DNA from: SKLM01 sp964450435
GTDB taxonomy: Bacteria; Chloroflexota; Anaerolineae; B4-G1
Direction of reading: 5' to 3'
Assembly (NCBI GenBank): GCA_964450435.1
Contig: CAYVCX010000002.1
Span: 62,001-126,000, forward strand
Length of the DNA: 64,000 bases
Within the stretch, counting starts at the first letter, position 1, and the number at the start of each line of letters is the position of its first letter. Shown here piece after piece: positions 25,184 to 33,164 of the stretch. Under the pieces are notes generated by a model that did no database searches, had not been told where the DNA came from, and saw nothing but the letters and a program-made list of their open reading frames with translations. A program made the translations under genes and the position numbers.

Positions 25184-26083
25184 ATGGTCTCGGAGACGAA
25201 GCACGATCCGCTGCCCAGCACGTTGGAGACAGACGGAAGGTCCCAGGGGTTGGACGAGGAGATTCACGGACGCCATCCGCTGGATGATCTGCTGCGCACC
25301 GAGCGTCTGCCGCACATCTGGTGTCCTGGCTGTGGGTTGGGGACGTCCTTGACCTGCTTCCTGAGTGCGCTGCGCAAATCGGAGCTGGATCTGGAGAAGA
25401 CGGCTGTGGTCTCGGGAATCGGGTGCACCGGGCGGGTGGCGGGTTACGTCAAGTTGGATTCCTTCCACACCACCCACGGGCGGGCCATACCCTTCGCCAC
25501 CGGCCTGAAGCTGGGTAACCCGGAGTTGAAGGTGATCGTATTCTCCGGCGATGGCGATCTGGTGACCATTGGCGGCAATCACTTCATCCACGCTGCACGG
25601 CGCAACGTCGACTTGACCGTCATCTGCATCAACAACTTCAACTACGGGATGACGGGCGGCCAGGTCGGGGCGACGACACCCGTCGGCAGCATCACTACCA
25701 CCTCACCGTACGGCAACTATGAGTACCCATTCAACGTTTCGGCCCTGGCGGCCTCGAGCGGCGCTGTGTATGTGGCGCGCTGGACGGTGCTCCACGCCCG
25801 GCGCCTGGAGCGCGCGATGACTGAGGCGTTGCTCAAACCGGGGTTCAGCCTGGTGGAGGTGATCTCGCCCTGCCCCACCGGGTTTGGTCGCCGTCACAGG
25901 CAGCGTGAGGGCCTGGACACGCTGCGGTACTATCGCGAGCACGGCGTGATCGATCACGATGCTGACCTGCGCAGCGCGGACATCGGGCTGGGCAGCTCCT
26001 TCGTCGAGGGCAATTTTGTGAACATCGATAAGCCCACGTTCTTGGAGCAGCGGTCGGAGTGTTTGGCGCAGGCGCTGAAGTAA
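25184..26083 (+). CDS. korB: 2-oxoacid:ferredoxin oxidoreductase, beta (TPP) subunit
   Basis: This 299-residue thiamine diphosphate-binding subunit has WCPGCGLG near residue 46, SGIGCTGR near 79, HGRAIPFATGLKLG near 97, and the TPP motif GDGDLVTIGGNHF near 121 with its closing NNFNYGMTGGQ. It catalyses decarboxylation, or in reverse carboxylation, of the 2-oxoacid with the alpha subunit. Conserved cysteines in these motifs and near CPTGFG probably bind a [4Fe-4S] cluster. An unusual N-terminal extension of about 40 residues precedes the core. Confidence 0.92.
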   Translation: MVSETKHDPLPSTLETDGRSQGLDEEIHGRHPLDDLLRTERLPHIWCPGCGLGTSLTCFLSALRKSELDLEKTAVVSGIGCTGRVAGYVKLDSFHTTHGRAIPFATGLKLGNPELKVIVFSGDGDLVTIGGNHFIHAARRNVDLTVICINNFNYGMTGGQVGATTPVGSITTTSPYGNYEYPFNVSALAASSGAVYVARWTVLHARRLERAMTEALLKPGFSLVEVISPCPTGFGRRHRQREGLDTLRYYREHGVIDHDADLRSADIGLGSSFVEGNFVNIDKPTFLEQRSECLAQALK

Positions 26084-26175
26084 CTCCGGTTCCGGGTCGG
26101 GCATGGCAGCTCGACCCGGGCTGGGTGAACATGCCTGAGTCGGCGTAGGGGGAGCTTGCAGGCAGGAGGCAAAAG

Positions 26176-26781
26176 TTGAATCGTCTGGAGATACGGCTGT
26201 CTGGTTTCGGTGGACAGGGGATTATCCGCAGCGGAGAGATCGTGGGCAGAGCGGCGACTCTCTACGACGGAAGGTATGCCACTTTCACGCAGAGCTACGG
26301 GCCGGAGTCCCGGGGCGGCGCTTGTGCGGCCCAGGTAATCATTGCCGATGATCCGGTGGAATTGAGCTATCCACACCTTGTGGATCCCGCGATTCTAATC
26401 ATCATGTCGCAGGGGGCATATAATAAGTACGTCCCGGGCTTCCGGCGAGATGGGCTGCTCATCGTGGACGAGGAGCTGGTGGACCTGGACGAGGCGGCCG
26501 AGCACCTGCGCGTGATTGGCATCCCGGCCACGCGCCTGGCCGAGAGTCTGGGACGCCGCATCGTGGCAAACGTGGTGATGCTGGGTTTCGTGGCCGCGAT
26601 GACCGATATCGTCTCGGCGGAGGCTATGAAGAAGGCCGTGCTTGATTCGGTTCCGGAGGGGACGGAGGAGCTGAACACGCGCGCGTTTGAGGCGGGATTC
26701 GAGTATGCGCGGAAGCAGGGCTCGATAGACGACGTCGGGCGCAAAGACGATACCGAACGTAGCGCGCAAGGCGCGAAATGA
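26176..26781 (+). CDS. korC: 2-oxoacid:ferredoxin oxidoreductase, gamma subunit
   Basis: This 201-residue gamma subunit starts with the family motif RLSGFGGQGIIRSGEI and has TFTQSYGPESRGG near residue 38, as in KorC/PorC. It uses a TTG start with a CAGGAGG ribosome site. A gap of 92 bases separates it from korB. Its C-terminal 20 residues are charged and low in conservation. With korDAB it forms the complete enzyme. Confidence 0.9.
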   Translation: MNRLEIRLSGFGGQGIIRSGEIVGRAATLYDGRYATFTQSYGPESRGGACAAQVIIADDPVELSYPHLVDPAILIIMSQGAYNKYVPGFRRDGLLIVDEELVDLDEAAEHLRVIGIPATRLAESLGRRIVANVVMLGFVAAMTDIVSAEAMKKAVLDSVPEGTEELNTRAFEAGFEYARKQGSIDDVGRKDDTERSAQGAK

Positions 26782-26820
26782 GGGCTACCACTCTGGAGGC
26801 GTGTTTCGTCGGCATATCAC

Positions 26821-28164
26821 ATGACCGGTGAAGAGGCTGATATGGTGGACACGGGACATCTGGAGGATGAGCAACGGCCGACGGATGTCCTCGTCATCGG
26901 TGGGGGCATCGCCGGCATCCAGGCGTCGCTTGATCTGGCTGAGATGGGCGTGCGTGTGCATCTGGTGGAGAAGAGCCCCACTATCGGCGGGCGCATGGCT
27001 CAACTGGACAAGACCTTTCCCACGAACGACTGCTCCACCTGCATCCTCTCGCCGAAGATGGTCGAGTGCGACCGGCATCTCTATATTACGATCCATACCC
27101 TCTCGGAGGTCCAGGCCGTGACGGGTGAGGCGGGCGATTTCACGGTCCGGGTGTTGAAGAGAGCCCGCTTCGTGGATGAGCACGCCTGCACGTCCTGCGG
27201 CGACTGTGCCAAGGTGTGCCCCGTCGTCAGGCGGGATGAGTTCCAGATGGGTCTCTCAACGCGGCGGGCAATCTACATCCCCTTCCCGCAGGCCGTACCC
27301 CAGGCGTACGTCAGAAATCCTGATGACTGCCTGGGCGACGAACCGATGGTGTGTGGGCGCTGCATCGAGGCGTGCAGCAAGGGCTGTGTCGACTTCGACA
27401 TGCAGGACGAGATAATTGAGCTTTCGGTTGGTGCGATCGTAGTGGCGGTCGGTATGGAGACATTCGATCCGGAGGCACTGACCGAGTACGGTTACACGCG
27501 CTATGATAATGTTATCACCGGCCTGGAGTTCGAGCGCTTGATCTGTGCCAGCGGACCCTCCGGTGGGCGTCTCATCCGCCTCACCGATCGCCAGGAGCCG
27601 AAGGTGATCGGTTTCATCCAGTGCGTTGGCTCCCGCAATCTCAAGTATCAGAGGTTCTGCTCCTCAGTCTGCTGCATGCACGCCACCAAGGAGGCCGTTC
27701 TCGCCCGCGAGCACATCCCGGATGTCCAGTCGCACATCTTCTACACCGACCTGCGCGCTTCTGGCAAGGGCTTCCGCCAGTACATTGACCGCGCCAGGGA
27801 GGAGTACGGCGTCGAATACATCCGCAGCCGCGTGGCGCAGATCGAGGAAGACGAGGACGGTCAGCTGGTCTTCCACTACGAGGACACGGCGACGTCCCGT
27901 CCTCAGGAGATGAGGGTCGATCTGGCTGTGCTGGCCACCAGTGTCATGCCGGGCCCGGGTGTGGCAACCCTGGCTGAGGTTCTCGGCCTCGAGTTGGACG
28001 AGTATGGTTTCTTCGAGACGAATCCCTTTTCGCCAGTGGACACCACGCGGGACGGAGTGTATGCCTGTGGGTGTTGTCGTGCTCCGGTTGACATTCCACA
28101 GGCGGTGGCTCAGGCCAGCGGTGCGGCGGCACGGGCGGCACAGGTGGTAGGCGCCAGGCGATGA
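26821..28164 (+). CDS. hdrA: HdrA, FAD half of a split HdrA pair
   Basis: This 447-residue HdrA module lacks the usual N-terminal domain. It has an FAD motif (VIGGGIAGIQASLDLAEMG) near residue 25 and NDCSTCILSPKM near 69, which is the site that is selenocysteine in the HdrA at 33165. Cluster motifs are CGDCAKVCP near 126 and CGRCIEACSKGCVDF near 177, with FIQCVGSRNL and the SSVCCMHATKE cysteines near 260-283. The ATG at 26842 is an alternative start. It overlaps the next HdrA gene by 4 bases. The two together correspond to one tandem fusion such as the 4.4-7.6 kb gene, but without the joining peptide bond. Confidence 0.92.
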   Translation: MTGEEADMVDTGHLEDEQRPTDVLVIGGGIAGIQASLDLAEMGVRVHLVEKSPTIGGRMAQLDKTFPTNDCSTCILSPKMVECDRHLYITIHTLSEVQAVTGEAGDFTVRVLKRARFVDEHACTSCGDCAKVCPVVRRDEFQMGLSTRRAIYIPFPQAVPQAYVRNPDDCLGDEPMVCGRCIEACSKGCVDFDMQDEIIELSVGAIVVAVGMETFDPEALTEYGYTRYDNVITGLEFERLICASGPSGGRLIRLTDRQEPKVIGFIQCVGSRNLKYQRFCSSVCCMHATKEAVLAREHIPDVQSHIFYTDLRASGKGFRQYIDRAREEYGVEYIRSRVAQIEEDEDGQLVFHYEDTATSRPQEMRVDLAVLATSVMPGPGVATLAEVLGLELDEYGFFETNPFSPVDTTRDGVYACGCCRAPVDIPQAVAQASGAAARAAQVVGARR

Positions 28165-29927
28165 TCGATACACCCCGTGTCGGCCTCTTCGTCTGCCACT
28201 GCGGCACCAACATCGCGGGCCACGTGGATGTGGAGGCTGTGGCCGACTACGGACGTACGTTGCCGGGCGTAGTCTTCGTCCAACGCAACCTGTACACCTG
28301 CTCCGACGCCGGCCTGCGGGAGATCAAGGAGGCCATCGCCAATGAGAGGTTGGATCGTGTGGTGGTCGCCGCGTGCACGCCTCGTACCCACGAGCCGCTG
28401 TTTCAGGAGGCGTGTCGTGAGGCGGACTTGAATCCCTACCTGCTCGAGTTCGTCAACATCCGCGATCAGTGCTCCTGGGTCCATATGCAGGAGCCGGAGG
28501 CGGCTACCCAGAAGGCCCGGGATCTGGTGCGTATGGGAGTGGCTAAAGCGCATCTCCTGGAGCCACTGGAGGAGCACGAGGTGCCGGTGGAACCGGCGGC
28601 GCTGGTAATAGGTGGAGGAATGATCGGTATGACGGCAGCGCTCAGCCTGGCCAACCGCGGCTTCGCGGTCATGCTGGTGGAGCGCGAGCCAGAGCTGGGC
28701 GGTATGATGCTGCACCTGCACAAGCTCTACCCCACGCAGGAGGACGCACGGAAGGTGGTCCAGGAGCGCATCAGCCAGGTGCGGCGGCACGGCGGCATCG
28801 AAATCTTCACCTCTTCGGTTGTGAGCAGCGTAAAGGGCTTCGTGGGCAACTACGAAGTGATGATCGAGGGAGTGGGGCCCGGGAAGGCTGGTGCTGCCGA
28901 GAGGACGGACGATCCTGGCCCGCCTGCCGACGCACCGGTCCATCGCTCCGCCACAGCCGGAGCCATCATCGTCGCCACCGGGACGAGCGTCCTTCAACCG
29001 GAAGGGATGTACGGCTACGACGGGAAGCGCGTCGTCACGCAGTTGGAGCTCGAGGAGCGCTTCAGGTCGGATGAGCTCGACGTGGACCGCGTCGTGATGA
29101 TCCAGTGCGTGGGGGCCCGCTGTGCGGAGCGCCCTTACTGCTCCCGGATCTGTTGCACGACGGCGATCAAGAATGCGCTGGAGATCAAGGACCGCTGTTC
29201 CGATGCGGAGGTCTACATCCTGTACCGGGATGCTGAGACGCAGGGCACGCGCTACGAGGCCTACTACGGCCAGGCCCGCGAGGCCGGCATCCAGTTCATC
29301 CGCTATGACACCGAGCGCCCGCCAGAGGTCCTGGAGGAGCGCGTATTGGTGTACGACGAGATGCTGGGGGCCAGGCTGAGCATTCCCTGCGATATGGTCG
29401 TGCTCTCCACGCCGTTGGTGGCCCCAGAGGGCGCGCATGAGCTGGCCCAGACGCTGAAGGTGCCCGTGGACGAGCACGGCTTCTTTCTGGAGGCCCACGT
29501 CAAGCTCCGGCCGCTGGATTTCGCCACCGACGGCATCTATGTGGCCGGCACCGCCCGTTGGCCCTCTCACCTGGAGGAGACGATCACCCAGGCCTATGGC
29601 GCGGCGGCGCGAGCGTCTACCATCCTCTCCAAGGAGCACGTCACATCATCGGGCATTGTGGCGCAGGTGGACGAGCATCTGTGCCGGGGCTGTGGCCGCT
29701 GTGTGGAAATCTGCGAGTTCGGTGCGCCGTCTCTGAAGGAGAGTTTGTCCGGGGGGAACGTGGCTCACGTCAGTGCAGTGATGTGCAAAGGATGCGGAGC
29801 CTGTGCCTCGGTCTGTCCCACCGGCGCGATGCATGCCCGGCACTTCACGGATGAACAGGTCACCGCGATGGTCCGGGCGGCGCTCGAGCCGGCGCCGTCG
29901 TTTTTCGCCCTGGAGGCTGGTTCATGA
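28161..29927 (+). CDS. hdrA: HdrA, full-length module of the split pair
   Basis: This 588-residue HdrA has the N-terminal domain (VGLFVCHCGTNIAG, then CTPRTHEPLFQ). An FAD motif VIGGGMIGMTAALSLANRG lies near residue 151, IQCVGARCAERPYCSRICC near 315, and two C-terminal ferredoxin motifs are present. The first of these reads CRGCGRCVEICEFGAP, in which the usual CP is CE, and the second is CKGCGACASVCP. A short insert rich in A, G and P lies near residue 250. It is coupled to the preceding HdrA half by a 4-base overlap and is followed by mvhD, so it probably receives electrons from MvhD through its C-terminal clusters. Confidence 0.92.
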   Translation: MIDTPRVGLFVCHCGTNIAGHVDVEAVADYGRTLPGVVFVQRNLYTCSDAGLREIKEAIANERLDRVVVAACTPRTHEPLFQEACREADLNPYLLEFVNIRDQCSWVHMQEPEAATQKARDLVRMGVAKAHLLEPLEEHEVPVEPAALVIGGGMIGMTAALSLANRGFAVMLVEREPELGGMMLHLHKLYPTQEDARKVVQERISQVRRHGGIEIFTSSVVSSVKGFVGNYEVMIEGVGPGKAGAAERTDDPGPPADAPVHRSATAGAIIVATGTSVLQPEGMYGYDGKRVVTQLELEERFRSDELDVDRVVMIQCVGARCAERPYCSRICCTTAIKNALEIKDRCSDAEVYILYRDAETQGTRYEAYYGQAREAGIQFIRYDTERPPEVLEERVLVYDEMLGARLSIPCDMVVLSTPLVAPEGAHELAQTLKVPVDEHGFFLEAHVKLRPLDFATDGIYVAGTARWPSHLEETITQAYGAAARASTILSKEHVTSSGIVAQVDEHLCRGCGRCVEICEFGAPSLKESLSGGNVAHVSAVMCKGCGACASVCPTGAMHARHFTDEQVTAMVRAALEPAPSFFALEAGS

Positions 29928-29960
29928 TGCCCGTTGGATACCGGGCGTCGCGCATTCTCG

Positions 29961-30392
29961 ATGGGTGAGTTCCAGCCGCGCATCGTCGTCTTTGCCTGCA
30001 ACTGGTGCTCCTACGCCGGGGCCGACCTGGCCGGCTCCAGCCGGATGCAGTACCCGGCTGCTACACGTGTCATCCGCGTGATGTGCTCCGGCCGCGTGAC
30101 GCCCGGCTTCATTCTGGAGGCGTTTCGACTGGGGGCCGACGGCGTGCTGGTCACCGGCTGCCACCCCGGCGATTGCCATTACATCTCTGGGAACGAGAAC
30201 GCCGTTGTCACCGTGGAGAAGACAGCGCGGCTGCTGGAGCTCCTGGGCCTCGAGGTCGAGCGGCTGCGCCTGGAGTGGATCTCGGCCGCCGAGGGGGCGC
30301 GCTTCGCGCGTCTGATGACGGAGTTCACCGGGCAGGTTCGCGAGTTGGGGCCGAGCTTGCTGGGAAATGGTGGCGCAGGACGTGAAGCCTGA
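29961..30392 (+). CDS. mvhD: MvhD-type iron-sulfur protein
   Basis: This MvhD protein of about 143 residues has the canonical motifs: CNWCSYAGADLAG near residue 12, MCSGRVTPGF near 39, GCHPGDCHYISGN near 65, and LEWISAAEG near 107. I prefer the ATG at 29961 to the TTG at 29934, since the family begins a few residues before CNWC. It lies between the split HdrA pair and an HdrD-like gene, giving the order HdrA-HdrA-MvhD-HdrCB. Confidence 0.9.
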   Translation: MGEFQPRIVVFACNWCSYAGADLAGSSRMQYPAATRVIRVMCSGRVTPGFILEAFRLGADGVLVTGCHPGDCHYISGNENAVVTVEKTARLLELLGLEVERLRLEWISAAEGARFARLMTEFTGQVRELGPSLLGNGGAGREA

Positions 30393-30400
30393 AGCGCGAC

Positions 30401-31558
30401 ATGGACTTTGAGCACATCCTTCATCGAACTGGTGCCATCCTGTGCCTGGATTGCGGCAAGTGCACCGGGAGCTGCCCGGTGTCGCGGGTGGACGTGGCGT
30501 ACTCGCCGCGCAGGACGATCGAACGTGTCCTGGCGGGTCAGCCGGAGGACTTGATCAACGACCGCTATCTCTGGTCGTGTCTGACCTGCGGCCTCTGCAC
30601 AACCCGCTGTCCTTCGGACGTCGACTACCCGGCCTTCGTCATCGCCGCCCGCATAGCGGCGCGCCGGGCGAGCGTGGAGGGACCTGCTGCTCACAACGCT
30701 GTCATGCAGCATTTGATGGGCATCATGACGCGGTCGATCAACCAGAACCGCACCAATTGGCTGACAGATGAACTGCAGACGGTGAGGCAGGGGGAAGACT
30801 TCTATTTCGTGGGATGTCTGCCGTATTTTGATGTTCTTTTTGAGGATCTGGGCGTCGTCTCGACCGACAGCGCCCGGAACGCGATACGCCTGATGAACGC
30901 TGTGGGCATCACGCCGGTGGTCAGCGACGACGAACGGTGCTGCGGTGCCGATCTCCTGCTCAACGGTGACGAGAGCGGTTTCCGCGAGCTGGCCAGACGC
31001 AACGTCGAGGTCATCGCGGAGAGCGGGGCCGCACGGGTAATCTTCACCTGCCCGGAGTGTTACAACGCCTTTCGAGAGAACTATCCGCGCTACGTCGGCT
31101 CGCTTCCTTTCCAGCCGGTCCACATTGCCGAGCTCCTGGCCGGTCATCTCGACGAGCTGGCGCTGGACGGGCTGGACGAGACGGTCACCTACCAGGATCC
31201 CTGTCGTCTGGGGCGCTACCAGGGGATTTATGAGGAACCGCGCGCGCTCATCGAAGCCACCGGCGCGAATCTGGTCGAGATGCGCAAGAGCCGGGCCAAT
31301 GCCGTCTGCTGCGGCTCTGTGGGCTGGGTAAGCTGCGGTCAGTGTGCCAAGGGTATTCAAGTGGCGCGGCTGCGTGAGGCGCAGGCCGCCGGCGCGGCCG
31401 CGCTGATCACAGCCTGTCCCAAGTGCCGCATCCATCTCAGTTGCGCTCTGAAGGACGCCGGCGATGAGGAGGATGAGCAGCAACCCATCGACGTTGTTCT
31501 GGAGGATCTGGCCCTGCTGCTCGTGCGTGCGATGCCCCCGGGTGAAATCGATGGCTAG
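30401..31558 (+). CDS. HdrC-HdrB/HdrD-like fusion with CCG domains
   Basis: This 385-residue protein has an N-terminal ferredoxin domain (CLDCGKCTGSCP near residue 15, CLTCGLCTTRCP near 60) and a C-terminal CCG-type region: VGCLPYFD, ERCCGADLLL, CPECYN, DPCRLG, VCCGSVG and CPKCRIHL. These two cysteine sets are those of HdrD and of the GlpC/LutA family. It may form the disulfide-reducing or electron-relay end of the preceding HdrA-MvhD complex. It differs from the HdrCB fusion at 15.3 kb in length and motif detail, so it is a separate lineage, closer to generic CCG-domain oxidoreductases. Confidence 0.85.
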   Translation: MDFEHILHRTGAILCLDCGKCTGSCPVSRVDVAYSPRRTIERVLAGQPEDLINDRYLWSCLTCGLCTTRCPSDVDYPAFVIAARIAARRASVEGPAAHNAVMQHLMGIMTRSINQNRTNWLTDELQTVRQGEDFYFVGCLPYFDVLFEDLGVVSTDSARNAIRLMNAVGITPVVSDDERCCGADLLLNGDESGFRELARRNVEVIAESGAARVIFTCPECYNAFRENYPRYVGSLPFQPVHIAELLAGHLDELALDGLDETVTYQDPCRLGRYQGIYEEPRALIEATGANLVEMRKSRANAVCCGSVGWVSCGQCAKGIQVARLREAQAAGAAALITACPKCRIHLSCALKDAGDEEDEQQPIDVVLEDLALLLVRAMPPGEIDG

Positions 31559-31591
31559 GATGAGAATCAGTTGAAACGGGCTGGCGGTGTC

Positions 31592-31607
31592 ACCTGCTTG
31601 AGCAGGT
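31592..31607. other. Small intergenic hairpin
   Basis: ACCTGC pairs with GCAGGT around a TTGA tetraloop, 16 bases before the hdrC start. There is no U-tract. It may affect translation or mRNA stability. Confidence 0.35.
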
Positions 31608-31622
31608 TAGAGATACCAGCCT

Positions 31623-32165
31623 GTGAACGCTTCGCAGAAGGCGGGAATGACCGACGCTACGGAATCAGTCTTCGACGTTAGCACCTTCGCCCCCGGCTTC
31701 CGCGACGAAATCGCGGCCGAGCGGGGCGGGGGGCACATCCGGCGCTGCTTCTCGTGCAGCACGTGCACTGCCGGCTGTCCGGTGGCCAGCGTCACCGACA
31801 AGTACAATCCCCGCCGCATCGTCCACATGGCGCTGCTGGGGATGCGCGACCAGGTGTTGACCAGCGATTTCATCTGGCTCTGCTCGGTCTGCTACACGTG
31901 CTACGAGCGCTGCCCGCAGGACGTGCGCGTCCCGGAGCTGATGAACGCCATCCGCAACATCGCCGTGCGGGAGGGGTGTGTCCCTCCGACCTTCACAAGA
32001 CAGATAGAACAACTGCGGGACCACGGTCGGCTCTTGGAGATTGGCGACTACGAGAACGAGCGGCGGGCGCGCTACGGGCTGCCTCCCATTGAAGAAGCGG
32101 CGCTGGAGGTGCGCGAGATCTTGAACAGAACGCGCCCCCAGAAGCGTTCGGAGGACGGGCCGTGA
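31623..32165 (+). CDS. hdrC: HdrC-like ferredoxin subunit
   Basis: This 180-residue protein has two [4Fe-4S] motifs, CFSCSTCTAGCPV near residue 42 and CSVCYTCYERCPQD near 88, in the spacing of HdrC. The lead TFAPGFRDEIAAERGG and the helix-rich C-terminal half (IAVREGCVPPTF) also fit HdrC. It uses a GTG start; an ATG at 31647 is an alternative. It overlaps hdrB by 4 bases and transfers electrons between HdrA and HdrB. Confidence 0.9.
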   Translation: MNASQKAGMTDATESVFDVSTFAPGFRDEIAAERGGGHIRRCFSCSTCTAGCPVASVTDKYNPRRIVHMALLGMRDQVLTSDFIWLCSVCYTCYERCPQDVRVPELMNAIRNIAVREGCVPPTFTRQIEQLRDHGRLLEIGDYENERRARYGLPPIEEAALEVREILNRTRPQKRSEDGP

Positions 32166-33094
32166 GCGGGCGATACGCGCTGTACCTGGGCTGTTCCGTC
32201 CCGGTGCGCGGGATGAACTACGAGATGTCGGCGCGCCGGGTAGCCGGGCAGCTCGACATCGAGTTGAAGGACATTGATGGCTTCACCTGCTGCGGCTTTC
32301 CGGCCAGGCCCCTGGACTGGGAGGCAGGGCTGCTTATGGCCGCCCGCAACCTGGCCCTGGCCGAGGCGCAGGGGCTGGACATCCTGACGCTCTGCAGCGC
32401 CTGCACAGGGACGCTCACCGAGGCCAACCATGGACTCCGCGATGACGCTGAGCTTCTTGCGTGGGCCAATGAGGAGTTGGCCGATATGGGCCATCGGAAC
32501 TCGGCGCCCCCACCAGAGGCTTATCGGGGAACGGTGCGCGTGCGTCACTTCGCCCGGGTGTTGTACGAGGAGGTCGGGGTCGAGACTCTGCGCAAAGAGG
32601 TCGCGGCAAGCGCAGGCGGCGAGCAGCTACTGCAGGGTTTCCGATTTGCACCGCACTACGGATGCCACTACTTGAAGCCCTCTCATATCTACGACGGGTT
32701 CGATGATCCAGAGAATCCGCAGAGCCTGGATCGGCTCATTGAAGCCACCGGCGCGGGTGTGGTGCGCTACGAGGACGAGGGACAGTGCTGCGGGGGCGGC
32801 CTCCTCGGATTCGACGAGGCGACGGCGCTGCTGATGACGGGTCAGAAGCTGGAGCACGTGACTGAGGCCGGGGCTGACGCGATGGTGCTCGTCTGTCCGT
32901 TCTGCGCTATTATGTACGAGGCGAACCAGCGGCGGGTGGAGAAGCTCCACGGGGCCAGTTACGGACTGCCGGTGCTCTATTACCCGCAGATCCTCGGCCT
33001 GGCGATGGGCTTCTCCATGGAGGAAATGGGGATCAAGCTGAACCGGGTGAAGCCCCGCAAGTTGATCGAAACGTTGCGTGCAAGGGAAGGATGA
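32162..33094 (+). CDS. hdrB: HdrB-like subunit with CCG domains
   Basis: This 310-residue protein begins with YLGCSVPVRGMNYEMSAR, as in HdrB, and has two CCG cysteine sets: GFTCCGFP with CSACTG, then HYGCHYLKP, QCCGGGLLG and CPFCAIMYE. HdrB binds noncubane [4Fe-4S] clusters at the active site where a disulfide is reduced. The bacterial disulfide or other acceptor is unknown. It is coupled to hdrC by a GTGA overlap and is followed by the Sec-HdrA fusion gene after 70 bases, completing an HdrCBA-MvhD set. Confidence 0.92.
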   Translation: MSGRYALYLGCSVPVRGMNYEMSARRVAGQLDIELKDIDGFTCCGFPARPLDWEAGLLMAARNLALAEAQGLDILTLCSACTGTLTEANHGLRDDAELLAWANEELADMGHRNSAPPPEAYRGTVRVRHFARVLYEEVGVETLRKEVAASAGGEQLLQGFRFAPHYGCHYLKPSHIYDGFDDPENPQSLDRLIEATGAGVVRYEDEGQCCGGGLLGFDEATALLMTGQKLEHVTEAGADAMVLVCPFCAIMYEANQRRVEKLHGASYGLPVLYYPQILGLAMGFSMEEMGIKLNRVKPRKLIETLRAREG

Positions 33095-33164
33095 AGGGCA
33101 GGAATCACGCGAGGGGATATGGCTGGTCCGTAGGCAGTCCCTCTCGTGTTGAGGAGGTGCGACA

